This document shows, piece by piece, positions 26,741 to 33,977 of a stretch of 64,000 nucleotides of DNA. This DNA comes from Pararoseburia sp963661325 (GTDB taxonomy: Bacteria; Bacillota; Clostridia; Lachnospirales; Lachnospiraceae), in NCBI GenBank assembly GCA_963661325.1, contig CAVLBP010000001.1:1-64000 (forward strand). Reading direction: 5' to 3'. The notes beneath the pieces were generated by a model. That model was not told the DNA's origin, searched no databases, and saw nothing but the letters and a program-made list of their open reading frames with translations. The translations under genes and the position numbers were made by a program. How positions within the stretch are numbered: position 1 is the first letter of the stretch; every line of letters begins with the position of its first letter.

Positions 26741-28201
26741 ATGGGTACAATTATTGGCGAAGGCATTACTTTTGACGATGTATTATTAGTCCCTCAGTAT
26801 TCTGAGGTTACCCCTAATATGATTGATCTGACTACCAATCTGACCAAGAAAATCAAATTAAACATTCCTATGATGAGTGCAGCAATGGACACGGTTACCG
26901 AATCCAAGATGGCGATTGCCATGGCTCGTCAGGGTGGTATCGGTATCATTCACAAAAACATGTCAATCGAAGCACAGGCAGAAGAAGTGGACAAGGTAAA
27001 ACGTTCTGAGAACGGTGTCATTACCGATCCATTTTATCTTTCTCCTGAGCATACATTAAAAGATGCTGACGACCTGATGGCAAAGTTCCGCATTTCCGGC
27101 GTGCCAATCACCGAGGGAACCAAGTTAGTCGGTATCATCACAAACCGTGATCTCAAGTTTGAAACAGATTTTTCCAAGAAGATCAAAGAGTCCATGACTT
27201 CCAAGGAGGACGGACTCATCACAGCCAAGGTCGGTATCACCTTAGAAGAAGCAAAGGCAATCCTTGCCAAGGCACGTAAGGAAAAATTACCTATCGTAGA
27301 TGATGATTTCAATCTTCGTGGTCTCATCACGATCAAAGATATTGAAAAGCAGATCAAGTACCCATTGTCTGCAAAGGATGATCAGGGCCGTCTGCTCTGC
27401 GGTGCCGGTGTTGGTATCACTGCCAACATGATGGAACGTGTAGAGGCACTGGTCAATGCACATGTTGACGTTATCGTTATGGATTCCGCACATGGTCACT
27501 CCAAAAATATTATCGAAGCAGTCAAGAAGGTAAAGGCTGCTCACCCTGATCTTCAGGTCATTGCCGGCAACATTGCAACCGGTGATGCTGCAAGAGCCCT
27601 GATCGAGGCTGGCGCAGATGCTGTCAAGGTCGGTATCGGGCCTGGATCTATCTGTACAACCCGTATCGTAGCCGGTATCGGTGTTCCACAGATCACTGCT
27701 ATTATGGACTGCTACGCTGTTGCCAAAGAATATGGCATCCCTGTTATCGCCGACGGCGGTATCAAGTACTCCGGCGATATCACAAAGGCACTGGCTGCCG
27801 GTGGTAATGTATGTATGATGGGTAGCATGTTTGCCGGATGCGACGAAGCTCCTGGTACTTTCGAGTTATTCCAGGGAAGAAAATACAAGGTTTACCGTGG
27901 CATGGGTTCTATCGCTGCTATGGAAAACGGAAGCAAGGATCGTTACTTCCAGGAAGGTGCTAAGAAGTTAGTACCGGAAGGAGTCGAAGGACGTGTTGCT
28001 TACAAGGGATCTTTGGAAGACATGATCTTCCAGTTAGTCGGTGGTATCCGCTCCGGTATGGGATACAATGGATGTCCTACCATTCCGGAATTACAGGAAC
28101 GTGCAAAGTTCGTCAAGATCTCTGCTGCTTCCTTAAAAGAAAGTCATCCACATGACATCCACATCACAAAAGAAGCACCAAACTACAGTGTAGACGAATA
28201 A
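26741..28201 (+). CDS. guaB: Inosine-5'-monophosphate dehydrogenase
   Basis: A 486-residue IMPDH that oxidises IMP to XMP with NAD+, the first committed step to GMP. Visible: GITFDDVLLVPQYSEV at the N-terminus, two CBS domains at about 95-215, the active-site loop GPGSICTTRIV with catalytic C305, DGGIKYSGD, and the YRGMGS and SGMGYNGC blocks. I chose the ATG at 26741 (MGTIIGEG) with AGAGAGG upstream. It is a single-gene unit between its promoter and a strong terminator. Confidence 0.97.
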   Translation: MGTIIGEGITFDDVLLVPQYSEVTPNMIDLTTNLTKKIKLNIPMMSAAMDTVTESKMAIAMARQGGIGIIHKNMSIEAQAEEVDKVKRSENGVITDPFYLSPEHTLKDADDLMAKFRISGVPITEGTKLVGIITNRDLKFETDFSKKIKESMTSKEDGLITAKVGITLEEAKAILAKARKEKLPIVDDDFNLRGLITIKDIEKQIKYPLSAKDDQGRLLCGAGVGITANMMERVEALVNAHVDVIVMDSAHGHSKNIIEAVKKVKAAHPDLQVIAGNIATGDAARALIEAGADAVKVGIGPGSICTTRIVAGIGVPQITAIMDCYAVAKEYGIPVIADGGIKYSGDITKALAAGGNVCMMGSMFAGCDEAPGTFELFQGRKYKVYRGMGSIAAMENGSKDRYFQEGAKKLVPEGVEGRVAYKGSLEDMIFQLVGGIRSGMGYNGCPTIPELQERAKFVKISAASLKESHPHDIHITKEAPNYSVDE

Positions 28202-28215
28202 AATAAAGCAAGAAC

Positions 28216-28254
28216 AAGGGGCGTGTGTCATTGATGCACGCCCCTGTTTGTTTG
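28216..28254 (+). terminator. Terminator of guaB
   Basis: GGGGCGTG (28218-28225) pairs with CACGCCCC (28237-28244), followed by TGTTTGTTTG. It sits 15 bases after the guaB stop. Confidence 0.88.
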
Positions 28255-28264
28255 CATCCATAGA

Positions 28265-28513
28265 TCATTCATCCTGGAAATGTCCTGCAATGATATCAAA
28301 GATACACCAGATGCCTCCGCCTGCGGTGGATGCCAGAAAAATCTTGATAATGCAGATCAACAGTGATTTCTTGGTCAGGGTTCCTGCCAAAAATCCGACA
28401 TACAAAAAACGTACCGGACGGATAAAAAGCCAATAGCCTCCCACATAAATAGCAAGAAGTGTCCCCGTCAATCCCAATAAAACTGAAATCACTTTTCGTA
28501 TGTTTTTTTTCAT
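28265..28513 (-). CDS. Small membrane protein, unknown function
   Basis: An 82-residue protein with a basic N-terminus (MKKNIRKV) and two to three hydrophobic segments (VISVLLGLTGTLLAIYVGGY; FLYVGFLAGTL; ICIIKIFLASTAGGGIWCIF). I do not recognise a family. It lies 27 bases downstream of the PAP2 gene on the same strand and is probably the third gene of the amidase-PAP2 unit. An envelope role is only a guess from position. Confidence 0.55.
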   Translation of the reverse strand: MKKNIRKVISVLLGLTGTLLAIYVGGYWLFIRPVRFLYVGFLAGTLTKKSLLICIIKIFLASTAGGGIWCIFDIIAGHFQDE

Positions 28514-28540
28514 AGTTTACTCTCCCGTATCCGATTAGTC

Positions 28541-29041
28541 TCAAAAAATAAGATAAAATCCAAGCAACCCAATAATAATCCCCAAAAGTGCCCCGGCAAT
28601 GACATCCCAGATAAAATGTACGCCGCCGATCACACGGACGATTGCCAAAAATACGCCGGCAAAAAAAATCAATCCTGCCAGAACAGGCGAAACCTGCGTA
28701 AAGCACATACCAATGATAAAGATAGAAAATACATGGCGACTTGGAAAACTCCTGCCCTGTGTATCCTTTTTTATCAGAGGCGTGATGTCCATTTTTTCAT
28801 AAGGGCGCGGTGCGTTGTAGACGCGCCGGAACAAACTGACGACCACAAATGCCACTCCCGGCACCAAAACAGTATGATATAGCATCTCATATCTTGCTGT
28901 AAAAAGCAAATACAAAAGCAATGCCGGGTAGGCTGCCATGGTAAGTCCGGTGATCAGGCGGTTGACACCAAGAATCCACCGTAAGATCTTGGGATGGCTT
29001 TGCAGGGCATCTGCCATGCGCTTGTACTGGTCTTGCTGCAT
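28541..29041 (-). CDS. PAP2-family membrane phosphatase
   Basis: A 166-residue integral membrane phosphatase. The three PAP2 motifs are present: RRVYNAPRPYE (motif 1), RSFPSRHVFS (motif 2), and RVIGGVHFIWDVIAG (motif 3), separated by hydrophobic helices. Such enzymes dephosphorylate lipid phosphates, for example undecaprenyl pyrophosphate or phosphatidylglycerol phosphate; the substrate is not readable. The first lysine of the usual KX6RP motif is replaced by Arg. It starts 3 bases after the amidase stop, so both are likely envelope functions. Confidence 0.87.
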   Translation of the reverse strand: MQQDQYKRMADALQSHPKILRWILGVNRLITGLTMAAYPALLLYLLFTARYEMLYHTVLVPGVAFVVVSLFRRVYNAPRPYEKMDITPLIKKDTQGRSFPSRHVFSIFIIGMCFTQVSPVLAGLIFFAGVFLAIVRVIGGVHFIWDVIAGALLGIIIGLLGFYLIF

Positions 29042-29044
29042 CTT

Positions 29045-29731
29045 TTATTCCTCCTGTACCGTGCCATGCGTATCAATATAAGAATTGACATCCGTAAGGA
29101 ACTGTTGCCAGGCATCCTCGTGATCCACAAAATAGAGCGGACACTTTTTGCCGGTCACATCATAATGACGTATGACATCATCTGTTGTCAGGTTAAACTT
29201 GCCCATCAGATATGCCGTGAGTTCTACCAGAGAATCATAGGTCTGCTGGTTGAACTGCCCACTTGCATCCGGATGGCAGCATTCGATAGAGATGGTATCG
29301 TTGTTCCTGTCATTGGAAGCATAACTGATCTCACTGGTCGGAATGCACTGGACGATCTCGCCATCCAGCCCGATGATAAAATGGCTGCTCGCCATCGTCT
29401 CGTGGCTGTCTTTGAGTCCCTCAAAATAATTGCGGTTTTGTATGGCGGTCGAACCCGGATTCGCTGTATAGTGTATCACAATTCCCTTGACCTCATTCAG
29501 GGCAAGTCCCGGTCGGGAGTATTCATTGATAGACAAAAGTTCCACATCCAGATCCGGCTGCTCGGTCACGATCTTCTGGACATCCTTTCCCGAAAATACG
29601 GAAACAACCTTGCGCCCGATCCCCAGTATAATGGTCAGTGCTCCCACGGTAGCCAAAAATAAGATGATGACCTCAAGGATCAGTTTTTTCTTTTGTTTCT
29701 TTGTCAGTCTGTGTCTTCTCTTCGTAGCCAT
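29045..29731 (-). CDS. Membrane-anchored N-acetylmuramoyl-L-alanine amidase (Amidase_2)
   Basis: A 228-residue protein with a very basic N-terminus, one membrane segment at about 17-37, a short linker and an Amidase_2/PGRP-type zinc domain. Zinc ligands are predicted at H87 (GIVIHYTANPGS), H189 and C197 (VIRHYDVTGKKCP). It should cleave the amide between MurNAc and L-Ala outside the membrane. The ATG at 29731 has only a weak AAGGG one or two bases before it, and a TATAAT ends just 6 bases upstream, so the message may be leaderless. A longer GTG-initiated version from 29797 would start upstream of that promoter. Confidence 0.87.
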   Translation of the reverse strand: MATKRRHRLTKKQKKKLILEVIILFLATVGALTIILGIGRKVVSVFSGKDVQKIVTEQPDLDVELLSINEYSRPGLALNEVKGIVIHYTANPGSTAIQNRNYFEGLKDSHETMASSHFIIGLDGEIVQCIPTSEISYASNDRNNDTISIECCHPDASGQFNQQTYDSLVELTAYLMGKFNLTTDDVIRHYDVTGKKCPLYFVDHEDAWQQFLTDVNSYIDTHGTVQEE

Positions 29732-29737
29732 ACCCTT

Positions 29738-29765
29738 ATTATATCTCTTTTTTTCGTTTCGGCAA
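29738..29765 (-). promoter_or_regulatory. Promoter abutting the amidase start codon
   Basis: Minus strand TTGCCG (29760-29765), a 16-base spacer and a perfect TATAAT (29738-29743). The -10 ends 6 bases before the ATG, so transcription would begin at or about the start codon. Confidence 0.55.
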
Positions 29766-29834
29766 GGTTTTACACCTGCTTGACCCTTTCCTGACACTTT
29801 CCGAACTATTTAATAATAAACGCTAAAAAGCCTA

Positions 29835-29877
29835 AAAAAGGCACCCATTCCAGATTTTTCTGGAACCGGTACCTTTT
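29835..29877 (-). terminator. Terminator of the sporulation lipoprotein gene
   Basis: On the minus strand GGTACC and TTCCAG pair with CTGGAA and GGGTGCC around an A-rich loop, followed by six T. It lies about 25 bases after the stop of the gene at 29900-30250. Confidence 0.75.
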
Positions 29878-29899
29878 CTAACTTGTTCTACATATTTAT

Positions 29900-30250
29900 T
29901 TAATTGGCATTTGTATTGTTCTGTGTGGTTGTTTTATTGTTGTCTGTCATATTGTCTGTAGCATTTTCCACACCATTGGTCACATCTTTGACACCGTCAG
30001 ATACGCCGTCGGTCACATCCTTAACGCCGTCTCCAACACCATCGACAACATCATCAATGATGCCGCCGCCATTGTCCTCAGTCTTTGTGTCATCGCTTGT
30101 GTCCTTCTTGTTGCCTCCGGTCGCGTCATTGACATTCTGCGTTTCGTTCTTATTATTGTCGGTTGCCTTCTTGTTGGTTCCGCAACCTACAAAAGTAGCG
30201 AGTGCCAATACCGAAAGTGCCAATACCAGCAGAAGTTTTCCTTTTTTCAT
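29900..30250 (-). CDS. Small repetitive lipoprotein, probably forespore-expressed
   Basis: A 116-residue protein with a lipoprotein signal (VLALATFVGC, Cys at about residue 23), then an Asn/Asp/Lys/Thr-rich low-complexity tail. The centre contains a degenerate repeat (DGVGDGVKDVT, DGVSDGVKDVT, NGVENATDNMT). I recognise no family. A sigma-G-like promoter (GTATA, 17 bases, CATACTA) lies 50 bases upstream. The gene follows spoVAE on the same strand, so a spore-membrane or germination role is a reasonable inference. It has AAAGGAG before the ATG and its own terminator. Confidence 0.65.
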   Translation of the reverse strand: MKKGKLLLVLALSVLALATFVGCGTNKKATDNNKNETQNVNDATGGNKKDTSDDTKTEDNGGGIIDDVVDGVGDGVKDVTDGVSDGVKDVTNGVENATDNMTDNNKTTTQNNTNAN

Positions 30251-30299
30251 CGCGATATTCTCCTTTACACAATTTACCTCGTTCCTTGCAAGGCATTTA

Positions 30300-30328
30300 T
30301 AGTATGCCTGGATTTTCTGTTTTTATAC
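30300..30328 (-). promoter_or_regulatory. Sigma-G-like (forespore) promoter
   Basis: Minus strand GTATA (30324-30328), a 17-base spacer and CATACTA (30300-30306). The -10 fits the sigma-G/sigma-F consensus CATnnTA exactly, and the -35 fits GHATR. It is about 50 bases before the lipoprotein ATG. Confidence 0.6.
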
Positions 30329-30343
30329 CTATTCCTACGCCTT

Positions 30344-30703
30344 TTATCGTTTTCGCTTGAGCGGGAAGATCAGAGCGCCCAGATAACCAAAGATGAGTGC
30401 CGCCGAAATCCCCACTGCCCCGGTCTTGAGCCCACCGGCAAAAGTCCCTAAGAATCCCTGCTCTTCCACGGCTTCTTTGACGCCTTTCCATAAGACATTG
30501 CCAAAGCCCAAAAGTGGCACCGATGCGCCTGCGCCTGCAAAATCCACAAAGGGTTCATAGATGCCGACGGCTCCTAAGAGTGCTCCTGTGCAGACCAGAA
30601 GTACCATGATACGCCCCGGCAACATTTTTGTTTTTTCCATTAAGATCTGTACCAGTGCACAGATCAGACCGCCAATGACAAACGCTTTTACATAGTCCAT
30701 CAT
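30344..30703 (-). CDS. spoVAE: Stage V sporulation protein AE
   Basis: A 119-residue integral membrane protein with three to four helices. It matches SpoVAE(b), a component of the channel that moves Ca-dipicolinate into the forespore and out at germination. Blocks seen: YVKAFVIGGLICALVQIL, GAGASVPLLGFGN and ISAALIFGYLGALIF. Its first ATG overlaps the spoVAD stop (ATGA at 30700-30703), and AGGAGG lies just upstream, so both are co-translated. No spoVAC is visible upstream. Confidence 0.92.
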   Translation of the reverse strand: MMDYVKAFVIGGLICALVQILMEKTKMLPGRIMVLLVCTGALLGAVGIYEPFVDFAGAGASVPLLGFGNVLWKGVKEAVEEQGFLGTFAGGLKTGAVGISAALIFGYLGALIFPLKRKR

Positions 30704-31719
30704 GCCACCTCCTCATGTTCTATCACAACGCCGTGGGCAATGCCCGGCACACTGTTGCCCTCATTGAAACTAACTGGGGATAAGAGTGCCCCGGTCGGGA
30801 TAAATAAGATCCGTTTCCATTTGCCGGATATGACACGGGGCAGGAAATAAGATGCCAACGTGACCGCCGAGCAGCCGCAGCCGGAGCCTCCCGCACAAGT
30901 ATGCTGTTCGTCCGCATCAAAGATCTCCATGCCACAGTCATAGTGGTTGTCCGTAATGTCACATCCACCGATACTGCAAAGTTCTGCCAAAATCTCGCTG
31001 CCAACACTTCCCAGATCTCCTGTGATGATGGCATCATAATCTTTGGGGCTTCGCTCAAAATCTTTCATGTGGTTTAAGATGAGAGCAGATGCCGCCGGTG
31101 CCATAGCAGCCCCCATATTCTGTGCATCCCGGATGCCCAGATCCATGATCTTTCCCGTCGTGATGCCTGTGATCTTTGCCCCGGATTGAACAGTTCCCAA
31201 AATATAGGCACCGCTGCCTGTGACCGTCCAGGTGGAACAAAGAGGTCTTTGGTTGGCATATTCGATAGGAAAACGGAATTGCCGCTCTGCCCCGCCAAAA
31301 TGCGAGGACGTAACCGCTGCCACAAGGTCTGCATAGCCTGCTGCGACACTCATAGCTGCCAGTGATAAGGCTTCTCCCACTGTCGAGCAGGCACCATACA
31401 AGCCGAAAAATGGTCTTTGAAACTCCATCAAGCCAAAAGAGGATGCGATGGTCTGTCCCAAGAGATCCCCCGCAAAGAGATAGCGCAAGTGTGCTCCGTC
31501 CATCCCTGCCTTACCAAGAGCCAGGGTCAGCGACTCTTTTTGCATCTCACTTTCCGCACGCTCCCAGGAGTCCGAGCCAAAGCGGTCGTCTGTACAGATC
31601 ATATCAAAGCAATCCCCCAGCGGTCCCTCTCCTTCCAATTTTCCAACCACAGACGCTGTCTGCATGATATAGACCGGTTTCGGCAGACAGAGACTGTCCG
31701 CTCCCATTTGTATTTGCAT
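30700..31719 (-). CDS. spoVAD: Stage V sporulation protein AD
   Basis: A 339-residue thiolase-fold protein that binds dipicolinic acid in the SpoVA channel. Typical blocks: TASVVGKLEGEGPLGDCFD near the N-terminus, FAGDLLGQTIASSFG, FGLYGACSTVGEALSLA, TSSHFGGAERQFRFP, and the C-terminal GSGCGCSAVTLASYFLP. I chose the ATG at 31719 (MQIQMGADS) because AGGAGG is 5 bases upstream. A hairpin precedes this site and a possible sigma-G promoter lies about 90 bases upstream. It is coupled to spoVAE. Confidence 0.95.
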   Translation of the reverse strand: MQIQMGADSLCLPKPVYIMQTASVVGKLEGEGPLGDCFDMICTDDRFGSDSWERAESEMQKESLTLALGKAGMDGAHLRYLFAGDLLGQTIASSFGLMEFQRPFFGLYGACSTVGEALSLAAMSVAAGYADLVAAVTSSHFGGAERQFRFPIEYANQRPLCSTWTVTGSGAYILGTVQSGAKITGITTGKIMDLGIRDAQNMGAAMAPAASALILNHMKDFERSPKDYDAIITGDLGSVGSEILAELCSIGGCDITDNHYDCGMEIFDADEQHTCAGGSGCGCSAVTLASYFLPRVISGKWKRILFIPTGALLSPVSFNEGNSVPGIAHGVVIEHEEVA

Positions 31720-31736
31720 ACTATCCTCCTCGCCAC

Positions 31737-31770
31737 AGGGACGTTCCTTTTTCCACAAGGAGTGTCCCCT
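31737..31770. repeat. REP-like hairpin in the spoVAD leader
   Basis: AGGGAC (31737) to GTCCCCT (31770) form an inverted repeat with an inner TTCCTT/AAGGAG pairing and a short A/C-rich loop. It lies directly before the spoVAD ribosome site. It resembles the GGGAC-type palindromes scattered in many clostridial genomes; that comparison is from memory. Confidence 0.5.
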
Positions 31771-31809
31771 TTGGCTCATTCCCTTGTTTTCGTTATTTTT
31801 TCTATAGGA

Positions 31810-31839
31810 TAGCGTGTGTAAATATGAGGGAAAATATGC
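31810..31839 (-). promoter_or_regulatory. Possible sigma-G promoter of spoVAD-spoVAE
   Basis: Minus strand GCATA (31835-31839), an 18-base spacer and CACGCTA (31810-31816). The -35 fits well; the -10 differs from CATnnTA at one position. Expected because the genes act in the forespore. Confidence 0.4.
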
Positions 31840-31938
31840 ATTTGAACATGAGAATAGAAAATGTTACTCTTATGATTGTAAAAATCAATACGATGTATTT
31901 AGCGAAGAAAAATGAAAAAGATTTTATATACGATATTG

Positions 31939-31976
31939 CAACTGACATGGGGCTTTCCACTATAGTGGGTCAGTTG
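31939..31976. repeat. Nested palindrome downstream of the trpXYZ unit
   Basis: CAACTGAC (31939-31946) and GTCAGTTG (31969-31976) are perfect inverted repeats. Inside lies a 12-base palindrome, CCACTATAGTGG (31957-31968). No clear T-run follows on the minus strand, so it is a poor classical terminator, although its place after the last gene would fit one. Confidence 0.55.
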
Positions 31977-31995
31977 TCAAGACAAAGGAAGGCTC

Positions 31996-32307
31996 CTAAT
32001 GTCCATCCCTGCCCCAGCGAAAGAGGTCTGCCATCTGGGCATCGTACTCGTCCGCCGGACGGTAGCGCAGGAGCAGCGTTTTCAGATAAGCCTTGACCGG
32101 TTCTGCCGCTTCATCCGGTGTAAAAGAGGCTAAGGCCTCATCCACGATCTCCTTCATGACAAGTGGTGCCGTCTCCTCATCCACCGCCAGATCCATCATG
32201 CCTTTTAATTTTCCACAGGCATAATAATATTCATAGTTTCCTACCAAAATAGATGCCTGCATATCCAATTTCTTTTCTACCGCATTGACTGCCAATTCTT
32301 CTACCAT
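31996..32307 (-). CDS. Unknown acidic protein, fourth gene of the trpXYZ unit
   Basis: A 103-residue, mostly helical, acidic soluble protein (VEELAVNAVEKKLDMQASIL at the start, EYYYACGKLKGMMDLAVDEE in the middle). I recognise no family and see no signal peptide or membrane helix. Its ATG overlaps the ATPase stop as TAATG, so translation is coupled. It thus shares the Trp T-box control. It may be an accessory or regulator of the tryptophan transporter, but this is inferred only from position. Confidence 0.7.
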   Translation of the reverse strand: MVEELAVNAVEKKLDMQASILVGNYEYYYACGKLKGMMDLAVDEETAPLVMKEIVDEALASFTPDEAAEPVKAYLKTLLLRYRPADEYDAQMADLFRWGRDGH

Positions 32308-33080
32308 TAGTTACCACACTCCACACTGATTTCGTTAAATACGCCCATGATATCGTCTACAACAAGATCCTTTTTCTCCTGCCCGGACTTATCAAGAATC
32401 GCCTGCCCCTGATGCATCATCAAAAGCCGGTCGCCATATTCTACTGCATAGCGGAGATTGTGGGTTACCATCATGGTGGTCAAATGTTTTTCGGCTACGA
32501 TCTTACCGGTCAGTTCCATAATGATCTCTGCCGTCTTGGGGTCTAATGCCGCTGTATGTTCATCTAAGATCAGCATCTCGATCGGTGTCATTGTCGCCAT
32601 CAAAAGTGCCACCGCCTGTCTCTGTCCACCGGAGAGGGAACCGACCTGCGTATGCATCTTGTCTTCCAGCCCAAGTCCCAGTGGCAGCAGTAATTCTCTG
32701 TAATAATCTTCCCGGCTCTTTTTGACACTCATCCCCAGATTGTATGGCTTGCCCTTATTGTCCGCAAGTGCCATATTTTCCAAAATGGTCATATGCCCGC
32801 AAGTACCCTTGGAAGGATCCTGATAAACACGACCGATACTGCGATGACGCAGATAATCCTTCTGTCTTGTAATGTCCTCGCCACCGATCAAAATCTGTCC
32901 CTGTTCCACACCGATACTGCCGCAGATGATATTTAAAAGAGATGTCTTTCCCGAACCGTTACTGCCGACAATGGATACAAACTCTCCGTCCTGAATGGTC
33001 AGATTAAAATCATCAAACAGGCACATCTCGTTGACGGAGCCTGCATTATAATATTTGTGGATATGCTTTAATTCGATCAT
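32307..33080 (-). CDS. trpZ: ABC transporter ATPase, TrpZ-like
   Basis: A 257-residue ABC ATPase. Walker A is SIVGSNGSGKTSLLN (about 36-50), the signature is VGSLSGGQRQAVALLM, and Walker B is MLILDEHTAALDP. It powers import together with the adjacent permease and binding protein. The ATG overlaps the permease stop as ATGA (33077-33080). The T-box specifier upstream identifies the operon as the predicted tryptophan importer trpXYZ. Confidence 0.9.
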   Translation of the reverse strand: MIELKHIHKYYNAGSVNEMCLFDDFNLTIQDGEFVSIVGSNGSGKTSLLNIICGSIGVEQGQILIGGEDITRQKDYLRHRSIGRVYQDPSKGTCGHMTILENMALADNKGKPYNLGMSVKKSREDYYRELLLPLGLGLEDKMHTQVGSLSGGQRQAVALLMATMTPIEMLILDEHTAALDPKTAEIIMELTGKIVAEKHLTTMMVTHNLRYAVEYGDRLLMMHQGQAILDKSGQEKKDLVVDDIMGVFNEISVECGN

Positions 33081-33976
33081 GCCCGCTCCTTTCTACGCTT
33101 TCTGCCTTGGTATTTCTCAATTCTGGAGGAAAGCACCAGGATCAAGAGGAATAAGACTGCTGTTACCAGTTTTAAGTCCGTAGATTGCAGTCCGATACGG
33201 ATAGCCGCTGCCACACAGCCCTTATAAAGGATAGATCCCAAAATAACACTGATGGAAAATCCAAAAATGCTGATCTGTCCGAAAAGTGCCGTTCCAATGA
33301 TGACCGATGCCAGACCAATGACTGCGGTTCCGACGCCCATAGACGCATCAAAGAAACGCTGCTGCTGGGCGAACATGGAGCCACTAAGAGATACCAGACC
33401 ATTTGCAATGGCAAGTCCCAAGATCTTGATCTTTCCCTTATCGATCCCCATAGAAGTCACCAGTGTTTCGTTGTCACCTACTGCCTTCAAAAGATAACCG
33501 GATTTTGTCTTTAAATACCAATCCAACACACACTTTACGATCACGACAATGATCGCAATGATGATCAGATTTTTATAAGGTGACAGCGCACCTCCCAAAA
33601 TACGATTGGTCAGGCTGTTGTTATAAATATTGTCGTAATTGTAGATCGGCAGATTTGCCTTTCCCGCAATACGAAGATTGACCGAATAAAGTGCCGTCAT
33701 CATGATGATGCTGGCTAAAATATCCCGCACCTTTAATTTTACATGAATGAGTCCCGTGATCGTTCCTGCCACAAGTCCTGCCGCAAAACTAAGTAAGAGG
33801 GTCAGATAGGGATTCATGCCCTGTGAGATCAAAACAGCAGACAAGGAAGCCCCCAAAGGGAAGCTTCCATCTACTGTCATATCCGGGAAATCTAAGATCT
33901 TGTATGTGATATACATACCAAGTGCCATGATTGCGTAGATCATACCTTGTTCAAAAACACTGATAACTAAAGTCAT
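33077..33976 (-). CDS. trpY: ABC transporter permease, TrpY-like
   Basis: A 299-residue membrane protein with about eight to ten hydrophobic helices, of the branched-chain/simple-sugar type permease family (DMTVDGSFPLGASLSAVLI, GLVAGTITGLIHVKLKVRDILASI, AIANGLVSLSGSMFAQQQ). It forms the membrane channel of the trpXYZ importer. It begins 1 base after the binding-protein stop and overlaps the ATPase start by 4 bases. Confidence 0.9.
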   Translation of the reverse strand: MTLVISVFEQGMIYAIMALGMYITYKILDFPDMTVDGSFPLGASLSAVLISQGMNPYLTLLLSFAAGLVAGTITGLIHVKLKVRDILASIIMMTALYSVNLRIAGKANLPIYNYDNIYNNSLTNRILGGALSPYKNLIIIAIIVVIVKCVLDWYLKTKSGYLLKAVGDNETLVTSMGIDKGKIKILGLAIANGLVSLSGSMFAQQQRFFDASMGVGTAVIGLASVIIGTALFGQISIFGFSISVILGSILYKGCVAAAIRIGLQSTDLKLVTAVLFLLILVLSSRIEKYQGRKRRKERA

Positions 33977-33977
33977 T

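Noticed and set aside
29732..29797. GTG start at 29797 for the amidase
   Set aside because: It would place the start upstream of the TATAAT element and adds a segment unlike the family; the ATG at 29731 gives a normal basic N-terminus and membrane helix.
31824..32096. 90-residue plus-strand frame starting in the spoVAD/trp gap
   Set aside because: Its second half is antisense to the unknown trp-unit gene, and no promoter or ribosome site precedes it.
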